Shown here: positions 19,937 through 27,168 of the stretch, piece after piece | Position numbering within the stretch: position 1 is the first letter of the stretch | Layout of the letters: every line of letters starts with the position of its first letter | From: Serinibacter arcticus | GTDB taxonomy: Bacteria > Actinomycetota > Actinomycetes > Actinomycetales > Beutenbergiaceae | NCBI RefSeq assembly: GCF_004786095.1 | Contig: NZ_RHPJ01000002.1 | Coordinates: forward strand, 558,001-622,000 | Direction: 5' to 3' | Length of the DNA stretch: 64,000 nt | Program-made: the position numbers and the translations under genes | Notes under the pieces: generated by a model | Seen by the model: the letters and a program-made list of their open reading frames with translations, nothing else | Database searches by the model: none | What the model was told of the DNA's origin: nothing

Positions 19937-20842
19937 CTAGAAGACGGCCTTGCCCCCGGTGACACCGAGCACGGTGCCGCTGACGTAGGAGGCCTCGTCG
20001 CTGGCGAGGTAGACGAAGGCGGAGGCGACCTCGACGGGCTGACCCGGGCGGCCGAGCGGGGTGTCGGAGCCGAAGCCGTCGACCTTGTCCTCGTCGAACG
20101 TCGCCGCGATGAGCGGCGTCCAGATGGGGCCGGGAGCCACGGCGTTGACGCGGATGCCGCGCGGGCCGAGCTCGGCCGCCAGGTTCACCACGAGGTTGTT
20201 CAGCGCCGCCTTGGTGGCGGCGTAGTCCAGGAGCGGACCGGACGGCTGATAGGCCTGGATCGAGGTCGTCACGATGACGTTCGAGCCCGGGGCCAGGTGT
20301 GGTGAGGCCGCCTTGATGAGCCAGAACGTCGCGAAGACGTTGGTCTCGAAGACCTGGCGCAGCTGCTCGTCGGCGAACTCCTCGATGCCTCCGGGCTGCG
20401 CCATCTGGTAGGCCGCGTTGGAGACGAGGACGTCGATCCCGCCGAGGGCCTCGACGGTCGCGGCGACGAGGTCGACGTTCGCCTGCTCCGTGCGCTGGTC
20501 GGTGGGGACCAGGACGCACGTGCGACCGATCTTCTCCACGGCGGCACGCGTCGCCTCGGCGTCGCCCTGCTCCTGCGGCAGGTAGGCGATGGCGACGTCG
20601 GCGCCCTCGTGGGCGAACACCAGCGCGACGGCGCGGCCGATGCCGGAGTCGCCGCCGGTGATCAGCGCGCGCTTGCCGGTCAGGCGGTCGCGGCCCGTCC
20701 AGCCGAGCTCGCCGTGGTCGGGAGCGGGCGTCAGGTCGAGGAACGAACCCGGCCAGTCCTGCGTCTGTCCCGGCACGTGCTCGGGGCGACCGGTGGTGCC
20801 GGACGTGTCGGTCGTGGTCGGCTGCTGGGGGTCCTGGGACAT
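19937..20842 (-). CDS. Short-chain dehydrogenase with N-terminal extension
   Basis: This 301-residue SDR has the dinucleotide motif 'TGGDSGIGRA' (62-71), catalytic Ser194, Tyr207 and Lys211 ('YAATK'), and the C-terminal 'SGTVLGVTGG'. The first 50 residues ('PEHVPGQTQDWPGSF') are typical of the general-stress YhdF/YhxC-type SDRs. The ATG at 20840-20842 follows a GGAGG site. Its substrate is unknown; neighbours PfpI and CsbD support a stress role. Confidence 0.92.
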   Translation of the reverse strand: MSQDPQQPTTTDTSGTTGRPEHVPGQTQDWPGSFLDLTPAPDHGELGWTGRDRLTGKRALITGGDSGIGRAVALVFAHEGADVAIAYLPQEQGDAEATRAAVEKIGRTCVLVPTDQRTEQANVDLVAATVEALGGIDVLVSNAAYQMAQPGGIEEFADEQLRQVFETNVFATFWLIKAASPHLAPGSNVIVTTSIQAYQPSGPLLDYAATKAALNNLVVNLAAELGPRGIRVNAVAPGPIWTPLIAATFDEDKVDGFGSDTPLGRPGQPVEVASAFVYLASDEASYVSGTVLGVTGGKAVF

Positions 20843-20961
20843 GGTGTCCTCCGTGGCGCTGCTCGCGCCCGTCGTGGTGGTGACGCGATGGCGTTGGCCG
20901 AGGCGGTGCGCAGCCACGGGGTCGAGCGGTGCCCGACCCCGCGGTGCGGGGGGCTGGCGGA

Positions 20962-21165
20962 CTACTTGAACGCGTCCTTGACGCTGTCCTTGGCGTTGCC
21001 GGCCGCGTCCTTGAGCTTCTCGGCGGCGCCCTGGGCGCCCCCCTTCGTCTCGTCCGCGCGACCCTCGGCCTCGAGGCGGTCGTTGCCGGTGGCCTCGCCG
21101 GTGGCCTTCTTGATCTTGCCGCCGGCCTCGGTGGTCTTGGCGTCGAACTTGTCGTCGAGTCCCAT
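20962..21165 (-). CDS. CsbD-family stress protein
   Basis: This 67-residue, highly charged, Gly/Lys/Ala-rich protein begins 'MGLDDKFDAKTTEAGGKIKKA' in parts and fits the CsbD family ('KIKKATGEATGNDRLEAEG'). CsbD proteins are abundant in stationary phase and stress in many bacteria; the molecular role is unknown. An AAGGAGG site precedes the ATG at 21163-21165. The frame runs further upstream but without a plausible start. Confidence 0.92.
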   Translation of the reverse strand: MGLDDKFDAKTTEAGGKIKKATGEATGNDRLEAEGRADETKGGAQGAAEKLKDAAGNAKDSVKDAFK

Positions 21166-21269
21166 GGTGGTCCTCCTTCGATCGGGTCCTCCCACGGTAG
21201 GCACGACGCGCGAGGAAAGACCAGGATCGTCCGTCCAGGAACAGACCGGCCCGACCCGAGAGCACGATG

Positions 21270-21704
21270 TCAGTCGCGTGCGCCGTCGGGGCGCTGGAGC
21301 GGGATGCCGACGATCGTCGGCGGTTTGGCCGCCACCGTGTCGCGCGGGACGTCGACGTCCCGCGGGCGGGGGAGCGGCCCCACCCAGACGCGCCACACGC
21401 CGTCGTCCCGGAAGACCTCCCCGTTCACCAGGAGCCGCGCCCGGCCGGCGGCGGCCGCCTGCGCCGCCAGCGACACCGCCGGGCCGGGCGGGACGATCCC
21501 GACGTTGCGGTTGTGCCACGCGAGGACGACGACGCCGCTGCCCTCGGCGTGCACCGTCAGCTCAGCGGGCAGCCGCTGCGCCGCGCCGGGAGCCCGTCCC
21601 GTCCCGGCGGACGTCTCGAGCGCGGCCTGGTGCGCGAGCGCCTCGAGCGCGACGAAGCCCTCGGCGACCTCGACGGTGCGCGACCCGCGTCGCAGCCAGC
21701 CCAC
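21270..21704 (-). CDS. Conserved-type hypothetical protein
   Basis: This 144-residue protein is not recognised. It has an N-terminal amphipathic helix ('EVAEGFVALEALAHQAALE'), a central beta segment with 'GVVVLAWHNRNVGIVP' and a strand-turn motif 'VNGEVFRDDGVWRVWVGPLP', and ends in a Pro-rich tail. GTG 21702-21704 starts 11 bases after the SGNH-hydrolase stop and follows a GA-rich stretch, so the two are probably one operon. It looks soluble and cytoplasmic. The open frame extends to 22565 only as a shadow of the neighbour. Confidence 0.6.
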   Translation of the reverse strand: MGWLRRGSRTVEVAEGFVALEALAHQAALETSAGTGRAPGAAQRLPAELTVHAEGSGVVVLAWHNRNVGIVPPGPAVSLAAQAAAAGRARLLVNGEVFRDDGVWRVWVGPLPRPRDVDVPRDTVAAKPPTIVGIPLQRPDGARD

Positions 21705-21715
21705 GCCCCCGCCCC

Positions 21716-22654
21716 TCAACCGGCGGTGCCGGCGGGCAGCGCGGACTCGACGGCGGGCCACACGGCCTCGGCGAGCGCGGCCTGACCCAGCACCGAGGGG
21801 TGGAAGTGGTCGAACGTCGACAGCCAGGCGGTGGTCACGGGGACGGCCGCGACGGCGCCGTCGTCGGTCCGGCAGCCGGGGTGCTCGGCGCACGTGGCGA
21901 CCGCGACGGCCTGGAGCTCGGTGAGTCGTTCGTCGGCGGCCGCCCGGGCGGCCGCGTCCCCGCCCAGCACGGTGCTGCACAGGCCCGTGCCCCAGACCTG
22001 CGCGGCCTCGGGGTCGCCGCTCGCGACGTCCCAGACGGACGTGACGTGCGGGATGCTCGCGACGACGACGCCGGCGTCGGGCGCGATCGAGGCGACGTGG
22101 TCCAGCAGCGCCCCGAGCGCGACGCCGTAGTCGGCCGCGGTCGTCATGCTCGCGGGGCTGTCCTCGCAGACGTCGTTGGCCCCCAGCAGCACGGTGACGA
22201 CGTCGACGTCGGCCGCCCCCGGGGCGCCCGGCTCGGCGAACGCCGCGTCGACGAGCTCGACGCCCTCGGCCATCCGGGCACCCTCGACGGCCGCCTCGAC
22301 CGTCGTGACGGCGTAGCCGGCCCCGCCGAGCCTGGTGCCGATCGAGTCGACCTCGGGGTCGGTGCCCACGGCCCACGAGACGGCCTGGCAGCCGACGACC
22401 GTGGCGCAGGACGCGAAGCCGGTCGTGAGGGAGTCGCCGACGGCGAGCAGCACGAGCGGCTCGCCGGTCGGGGCCGGTGCCGGGGTGCTCGTGGTGCTCG
22501 GCGCTGCGTCGGTGGCGGCCGGCGAGGAGGCGGGAGGGGTCTCCGTGTCGGAGCCGGGTGAGCACGCGGCGAGCGCCGCGAGCAGCACCAGCACGGCGGG
22601 GAGGGCGAGCGCCGTGCGCGAGGGCACCGGGGCAGGGGTGGGGCGAGGGGTCAC
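21716..22654 (-). CDS. SGNH/GDSL-type hydrolase lipoprotein
   Basis: This 312-residue exported lipase/esterase-like protein has a signal peptide ending in 'LAAC' (lipobox, Cys31), a Ser/Thr/Pro/Ala linker, then 'VGDSLTTG' with Ser75, 'LLGANDVC', and the catalytic pair in 'DHFHPS' (Asp282, His285). An upstream in-frame GTG at 22678 exists; GTG 22654 was preferred because a minus-strand TACCGT box lies 7 bases before it and because it gives a normal-length signal peptide. Several Cys pairs suggest disulfides outside the cell. The substrate may be envelope esters. Confidence 0.88.
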   Translation of the reverse strand: MTPRPTPAPVPSRTALALPAVLVLLAALAACSPGSDTETPPASSPAATDAAPSTTSTPAPAPTGEPLVLLAVGDSLTTGFASCATVVGCQAVSWAVGTDPEVDSIGTRLGGAGYAVTTVEAAVEGARMAEGVELVDAAFAEPGAPGAADVDVVTVLLGANDVCEDSPASMTTAADYGVALGALLDHVASIAPDAGVVVASIPHVTSVWDVASGDPEAAQVWGTGLCSTVLGGDAAARAAADERLTELQAVAVATCAEHPGCRTDDGAVAAVPVTTAWLSTFDHFHPSVLGQAALAEAVWPAVESALPAGTAG

Positions 22655-22778
22655 ACCGGTCACGGTAGCCGCGCGCACGCGGTTCGGCGCGGGGTGACCG
22701 CGGACTGCCGGTGACGATGGTGGAGCGACGGTCCCTGGCCTGCGGACGGCGGCGTCCGGCCTCTCCGGGGAGAAAAGG

Positions 22779-22814
22779 GCTGGCCCGTCGGCAGGGGGCG
22801 GTCGACGGGCCAGC
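22779..22814. other. 12-bp perfect hairpin in a divergent gap
   Basis: GCTGGCCCGTCG (22779-22790) and CGACGGGCCAGC (22803-22814) are exact reverse complements with a 12-base spacer. It lies between divergent genes, where a terminator is not expected, so it may be a binding site or a leftover terminator. Confidence 0.6.
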
Positions 22815-22867
22815 TGAGTTCGAGCCTACCGCCAGGGCGGAGGGATCGGCAGGTCGAGCCCCGCCCG

Positions 22868-22905
22868 TGTGACCGGTCCCACACCGCGCATCGAATCGTT
22901 ACCAT
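22868..22905 (+). promoter_or_regulatory. Crp-like half-palindrome and -10 box before the three-gene membrane operon
   Basis: TGTGA-n6-CCACA (22868-22883) differs by one base from the Crp/GlxR consensus TGTGA-n6-TCACA. TACCAT (22900-22905) lies 9 bases before the ATG at 22915, so the message would be nearly leaderless. The Crp link is tentative. Confidence 0.3.
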
Positions 22906-22914
22906 CAGGGCACC

Positions 22915-23628
22915 ATGTCCCAGCCACCACTCGCCCCCGGCCGCGATCCGGCCGCGCCCGGAGCCGTCCCGGATCTCCCCAGGACACCCGCGTCGGGGAG
23001 CGACGAGGTCGGCCCCGACCTCGCGGTGCTGCTCGCCCGCGCGGCGCGCTCCTGGTGGACCTGGGGGGTGGTGGCGGCGCTGCTCGCGATCGTGCTGGGC
23101 ACCTGGGCCGGGGGCGGTCTCGAGGAGGTCCCCGAGGAGGGGTTGCCGCAGGTCCCGGCGGACGCCCGGATCGCGCTCGGCCCCTACGACGTCGCCATCC
23201 AGGGCTGGTCGATCTCCCGCGAGTACGACGCCGACATGCTGGAGATCGTCGACGCGGACGCGTGGGTCGTCGTCGCGGCGGACCTCACGGGCGCCCCGCC
23301 CCGGTCCACCACGTACAAGTCCGACTCCGTGACGGTGAGCAGCCTGGAGACGACGGCCTACCCCCGGATCGTCGATCCGGTGAGCGGCGACTACGTCGGC
23401 TACCTCCACCCGGGCGTCACCACCTCGGTCCTGATCCTGCTCCCGGTCGCCAAGGCCGACGCCGCCACGCTCGACGCCCTGACCACGCTCCCGGCGCTGC
23501 TGACGTCGTACACCTACACGCGGCACGTCCTGTCCGGCGAGGAGACCTGGCTGCGCCCGCAGGCGCGCGCCACGGTCCAGGTGCCGCGCGACGACACCGT
23601 CGTGCCCGCCGTCGAGGACGACGCGTGA
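22915..23628 (+). CDS. Single-pass membrane protein with extracytoplasmic domain (1 of 3)
   Basis: This 237-residue protein is not assigned to a named family. Residues 1-40 are Pro-rich and cytoplasmic, 'WWTWGVVAALLAIVLGTWAG' (about 47-66) is one membrane helix, and the rest is a beta-rich domain outside the membrane with 'DAWVVVAADLTG' and 'YLHPGVTTSVLILLPV'. The layout resembles DUF4352-like domains. The next gene overlaps its stop (GTGA) and has the same layout, so the products may work together at the cell surface. Confidence 0.7.
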   Translation: MSQPPLAPGRDPAAPGAVPDLPRTPASGSDEVGPDLAVLLARAARSWWTWGVVAALLAIVLGTWAGGGLEEVPEEGLPQVPADARIALGPYDVAIQGWSISREYDADMLEIVDADAWVVVAADLTGAPPRSTTYKSDSVTVSSLETTAYPRIVDPVSGDYVGYLHPGVTTSVLILLPVAKADAATLDALTTLPALLTSYTYTRHVLSGEETWLRPQARATVQVPRDDTVVPAVEDDA

Positions 23629-24200
23629 GCCGCCGCCGCTACACGCCCGGCGCCGTCGGGACCGGCGTCGCGCTGCTCGGGGTGGTTCTCCTCGCCGGGG
23701 TGCAGGAGGCGAACCGCGAGGTGATCCCGACCGTGGCGACGACGATCCGCGGCACCGCGGGCGAGGAGGTGACCGCGGGCGGCACGGTCGTGGAGGTGGG
23801 CGAGGCGTGGTCGACCACGGTCGTGGAGCAGACCGACGACATCACCGACGAGGTCGAGCGCGCGGAGACCCCCGTCAGCTGGCTCGTCGTGCGGGTCTCG
23901 TGGTCGGGGCAGCGCGAGCCCTCGGCCGTCCCGCAGTACGCGTGGCGCGACGCCGACGGCGTGGAGTACTCCCCGAGCGACCGCTACGGCTTCCGCTACC
24001 AGGAGGCCCAGCCGGGCGAGTGGTGGCACGAGGACGTCCTGTTCGAGGTGCCGGTCGCCGCGGCCACGGCCGGCACGCTGCGGCTGCTGCCCGAGGGGCG
24101 CGACTGGGCCCTGCCGATGGAGGTCGGCGAGATCACGGTGCCCGACGTCGTCGCCGTCGACGAGGTCGTGCTCCTGCCGACCGAACCCGGGAGGGGCTGA
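23625..24200 (+). CDS. Single-pass membrane protein with extracytoplasmic domain (2 of 3)
   Basis: At 191 residues, it has a short basic start ('SRRRYTPG'), one helix ('VGTGVALLGVVLLAGVQEA') and a soluble domain beginning at a Thr/Gly/Val-rich strand. 'DADGVEYSPSDRYGFRYQEAQ' and 'VLFEVPVAAATAGTLRLL' are the clearest features and again resemble a DUF4352-type beta sandwich, in which ligand-like strands follow the anchor. Function unknown. GTG 23625 overlaps the previous stop. Confidence 0.7.
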   Translation: MSRRRYTPGAVGTGVALLGVVLLAGVQEANREVIPTVATTIRGTAGEEVTAGGTVVEVGEAWSTTVVEQTDDITDEVERAETPVSWLVVRVSWSGQREPSAVPQYAWRDADGVEYSPSDRYGFRYQEAQPGEWWHEDVLFEVPVAAATAGTLRLLPEGRDWALPMEVGEITVPDVVAVDEVVLLPTEPGRG

Positions 24201-24202
24201 CC

Positions 24203-24748
24203 GTGCCCGCACGCACCCCGTTCGCCCGCATCCCGACCACCCGCGCTGTGGCCGCCGGAGCCGTCTCGGTGCTGGCGATCGCCGGCATGTTCGTGTCCGT
24301 CGGCTGGCGCTCGGCGGACACCTGGGCCAGCACCCATCCCGTCGACGCCGCCCCCGTCCGGGACGACGGCGCCGCCACCGTCCGGGGCGTCACGCTCACC
24401 TATCGAGGCATCGAGCCGGTCGAGCGGCTGACGGGCAGCTACGGCGACCCCGCGATCGCGCCGGAGGGCTGGACGATCTGGGTGGCGTCCTTCGACGTCA
24501 CGGGCGCCGACGAGGACACGATGTTCGGCGTGGAGACGAGCGTCGTCGCCTCCGACGGCGCGATCTACACCCGCTCGGACGTCATCGGCTACGACGGCGA
24601 ACCCGAGGCCGGCTGGTTGGGCGGCCTGTTCCTGGACGAGAGCGGCCCGCGGATCGACGCCGTCCTCCTGCCCGAGGGCGTCGAGCCCGAGCGCGTCCGC
24701 GTCGTCCCCACCGACGTCCAGCGGGACTACTGGTCCTTCGACGCCTGA
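24203..24748 (+). CDS. Single-pass membrane protein with extracytoplasmic domain (3 of 3)
   Basis: This 181-residue protein has one N-terminal membrane helix ('AAGAVSVLAIAGMFVSVGW') and an outer domain with 'LTYRGIEPVERL', 'WTIWVASFDVTGADED' and the ending 'DVQRDYWSFDA'. GTG 24203 starts 2 bases after the preceding stop with a GGGAGGGG stretch in front. Domain plan and length match the two upstream genes, suggesting an old duplication with strong divergence. Its end overlaps the convergent membrane-protein gene by 22 bases. Confidence 0.7.
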   Translation: MPARTPFARIPTTRAVAAGAVSVLAIAGMFVSVGWRSADTWASTHPVDAAPVRDDGAATVRGVTLTYRGIEPVERLTGSYGDPAIAPEGWTIWVASFDVTGADEDTMFGVETSVVASDGAIYTRSDVIGYDGEPEAGWLGGLFLDESGPRIDAVLLPEGVEPERVRVVPTDVQRDYWSFDA

Positions 24749-26088
24749 GTCGGGCGGAGCACGCTCGGCATGCCGAGTCGCCGCATGGTCACCTCGGTCC
24801 CCGCCGCGACCAGCGCCAGGGTGAGCACCTGCACCGCGATGAGCCCGACGGCGGCGACCAGCGGGTAGATCGCCGTCCAGTCGGTCGCGGCGACGGTGGG
24901 CAGCACGAGGTCCGCCAGCCACCAGACGGCGTAGTCGGCCTGTGCCAGGATCGTGAACAGCACGCAGAACACCCCGATGGGCAGCCAGCCGCGCACGAGC
25001 ACCAGGCCGACGGCGCCGCCGAGCGGACCCCACCGGCTCGTCGGGCGCACGAGCGAGGACCACGACCGCTGCAGCCGCGCGACGTCGGTGAGCTGGTCGG
25101 AGGCGCGCGCGATCTTCACGCGGCTCCCGAGCGACGCGGTGGTCTCCGCGGCGCGCAGCGCCACGACGGAGGACGCGCCGCGGCGCGTGCCGTAGAGGAT
25201 GGTGCCGAGGGCGAGCCACGCCGTCGGGACCACGATGCCGGCGATCACGATGCTGCCGGCGACGCCGAGGAAGCGGCCGCCCGCCCCGACGAGTCCGGTC
25301 ACGTCGGGCCAGCGGAGCGAGGCCCAGGCGTCGCTCACGGCGTGCACCGCGAGTCTGCTGTCCCACCAGTCGCCCAGCGCGTTCCCGACGGCCACGACGA
25401 GCGTGATGGACAGCGCCACCCACACGAGCTCGGAGTAGGAGACCAGGACGCGCAGCACGCCGATGCCGAGCCCGCGGCCGCGTCCGGGGGCGTGGGTGCC
25501 CTCATCCTCGCGCCGCTCGCGCCGCTCCAGCACGCTCGCGCCGATGCTGCGCACGATGAGCGCCGTGACGATGATCGCGGCGATGGAGAACGAGATCGTC
25601 AGCGGGATGCGGGCGCTCGAGTCCTCCTCGGCGAAGATCGCCTCCATGGTCGTCTCGTAGTAGTAGCTGCGCGTGTCCTCCGTGAGCTGCCCGTTCTGCT
25701 CGTAGAGCACCAGGAACAGCAGCAGGGCGCTTGCGAACGTGGACAGGGCCGCGGCGGCGCTGCGGCGCGTGGAGTCGGTCAGGCGACCCATCAGCACGAG
25801 CATCCCCACCGCGGTCACGAACGCCGCGCCCGGGATGAGGGCGAAGACGAGCACCCCGCCGATCGCGCTCGTGCGGGAGACGATCACGGCCAGCGACTGG
25901 ATCCAGTACGCGGCCGCGGCCCCGACCGAGGCGATCCCGATGAGCACGAGCCAGTACCGGCCCAGGAGGCGGGCCGTGAGCACGAGGAGGTCGCGCGCCT
26001 CGCGCCCGATCGCGCGGACGGCCACGGCCGCCGTGATCGGGGGCGCGGGTGCGGCGACGGGTGCCTCCGGCCGCGGCGGGACGATCAC
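24727..26088 (-). CDS. Polytopic membrane protein of unknown function
   Basis: This 453-residue protein has about nine to ten hydrophobic segments, a Pro/Ala-rich cytoplasmic start and a charged loop ('ERRERREDEG') in the middle. Some segments are strongly amphipathic and a periplasmic-side region holds 'YEQNGQLTEDTRSYYYETT'. I cannot place it in a named family. GTG 26086-26088 overlaps the stop of the hydrolase gene as GTGA, so the two are cotranslated. The frame extends upstream only as a shadow. Confidence 0.7.
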   Translation of the reverse strand: MIVPPRPEAPVAAPAPPITAAVAVRAIGREARDLLVLTARLLGRYWLVLIGIASVGAAAAYWIQSLAVIVSRTSAIGGVLVFALIPGAAFVTAVGMLVLMGRLTDSTRRSAAAALSTFASALLLFLVLYEQNGQLTEDTRSYYYETTMEAIFAEEDSSARIPLTISFSIAAIIVTALIVRSIGASVLERRERREDEGTHAPGRGRGLGIGVLRVLVSYSELVWVALSITLVVAVGNALGDWWDSRLAVHAVSDAWASLRWPDVTGLVGAGGRFLGVAGSIVIAGIVVPTAWLALGTILYGTRRGASSVVALRAAETTASLGSRVKIARASDQLTDVARLQRSWSSLVRPTSRWGPLGGAVGLVLVRGWLPIGVFCVLFTILAQADYAVWWLADLVLPTVAATDWTAIYPLVAAVGLIAVQVLTLALVAAGTEVTMRRLGMPSVLRPTQASKDQ

Positions 26089-27050
26089 GCGGGAGGTCCG
26101 AGCCGTCGCTGGATCCAGTCGGTGACGGCCGCCTCGTAGTCGGCCCGCGGCCGGTCGGCGGACAGCGCCAGGTCGTGCAGACCGCCGGGCACGGTGTGGA
26201 GCGTGACGTCGTCGCCGATCCGCGCGACGGCGTCCCACATGTGCCGCACGTCGAGCAGGATGTCGCTCGTGCGGACCTGGGAGGGTGCGACGGCGGTGCC
26301 CCCCGCGCCGCCGGACCGGCTCGAGGTGCACATCAGCACGGGCACCCGCACGTCGAGGCCGGTGGCCACGCGGCGCTGCGCGCGCCGGATGGCGCTGAGC
26401 CAGGACGCCCGCACGGGGAACCCCTCGATCGGCTTCCACCCGAGATCGAAGTCCCACGACCCACCGGTGCTGGCGTGGATCGAGGTGCCGTAGGCGCCCG
26501 AGAGGCGGGAGATCACGGCCCCGGGGTCGCGCCACGCGGCGACCGCGGCGACCGTGCCGCTGAACGTGCGGCGCAGCGGGGTGTCGTTGATGTCGTACCA
26601 GGGGCTGTTGAGCACCACGGCCTGCAGCGCGCGGGGGTGGTGGTGCGCGAACAGGGTGGCGACGAGGCCGCCGGTGGAGTGGCCCAGCAGCACGACCTCG
26701 CGGTGACCCTCCGCGCGCACGATCGCGAGCGCCGCGAGGATCTCCTCGTCGTACTCGGCGAGGTCGCGCACGAGGCCGGGGACCTGACCCTCGCGCAGGG
26801 AGCGCCCGTAGCGGCGCAGGTCGAGCGCGTAGAGGTCGACGCCGCCGGCCGCGAGCGTGCGGGCGTGCTCGGCCTGGAAGAAGTAGTCGGAGAACCCGTG
26901 GAGGTACAGGATCGCGCGCTGGCGGGTCGGCTCGCCGAGCCGGACCAGGGTGGCGACGGCGCCGTCGCCGTCGTCGTCGAGCTCGATGGTCCGGGAGACG
27001 AAGTCGCCGCCCAGCACGTCCGGCCCCCACGCCGTCGTCACCTCATGCAT
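26085..27050 (-). CDS. Alpha/beta hydrolase (lysophospholipase-like)
   Basis: This 321-residue cytoplasmic serine hydrolase has 'LYLHGFSDYFFQAEHA' (oxyanion region), the nucleophile elbow 'LLGHSTGG', and a likely catalytic His in 'VPGGLHDLALS'. The cap region ('NSPWYDINDTPLRRTFSG') matches the monoglyceride-lipase/lysophospholipase group. It starts at ATG 27048-27050; the ribosome site is weak. Overlap with the polytopic membrane protein suggests action on membrane-derived lipids, which is inference. Confidence 0.9.
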   Translation of the reverse strand: MHEVTTAWGPDVLGGDFVSRTIELDDDGDGAVATLVRLGEPTRQRAILYLHGFSDYFFQAEHARTLAAGGVDLYALDLRRYGRSLREGQVPGLVRDLAEYDEEILAALAIVRAEGHREVVLLGHSTGGLVATLFAHHHPRALQAVVLNSPWYDINDTPLRRTFSGTVAAVAAWRDPGAVISRLSGAYGTSIHASTGGSWDFDLGWKPIEGFPVRASWLSAIRRAQRRVATGLDVRVPVLMCTSSRSGGAGGTAVAPSQVRTSDILLDVRHMWDAVARIGDDVTLHTVPGGLHDLALSADRPRADYEAAVTDWIQRRLGPPA

Positions 27051-27168
27051 GCCGCGAAGCGTAACCCGCGCGTCCGTGCGGCACGGGACGGGGCCGGGCG
27101 GGGTCGTCGGCGCCCGGCGGCCATCGGCCGGTCGACTCCCGTTCACCACGCTGCGGCACAATGCGGGC

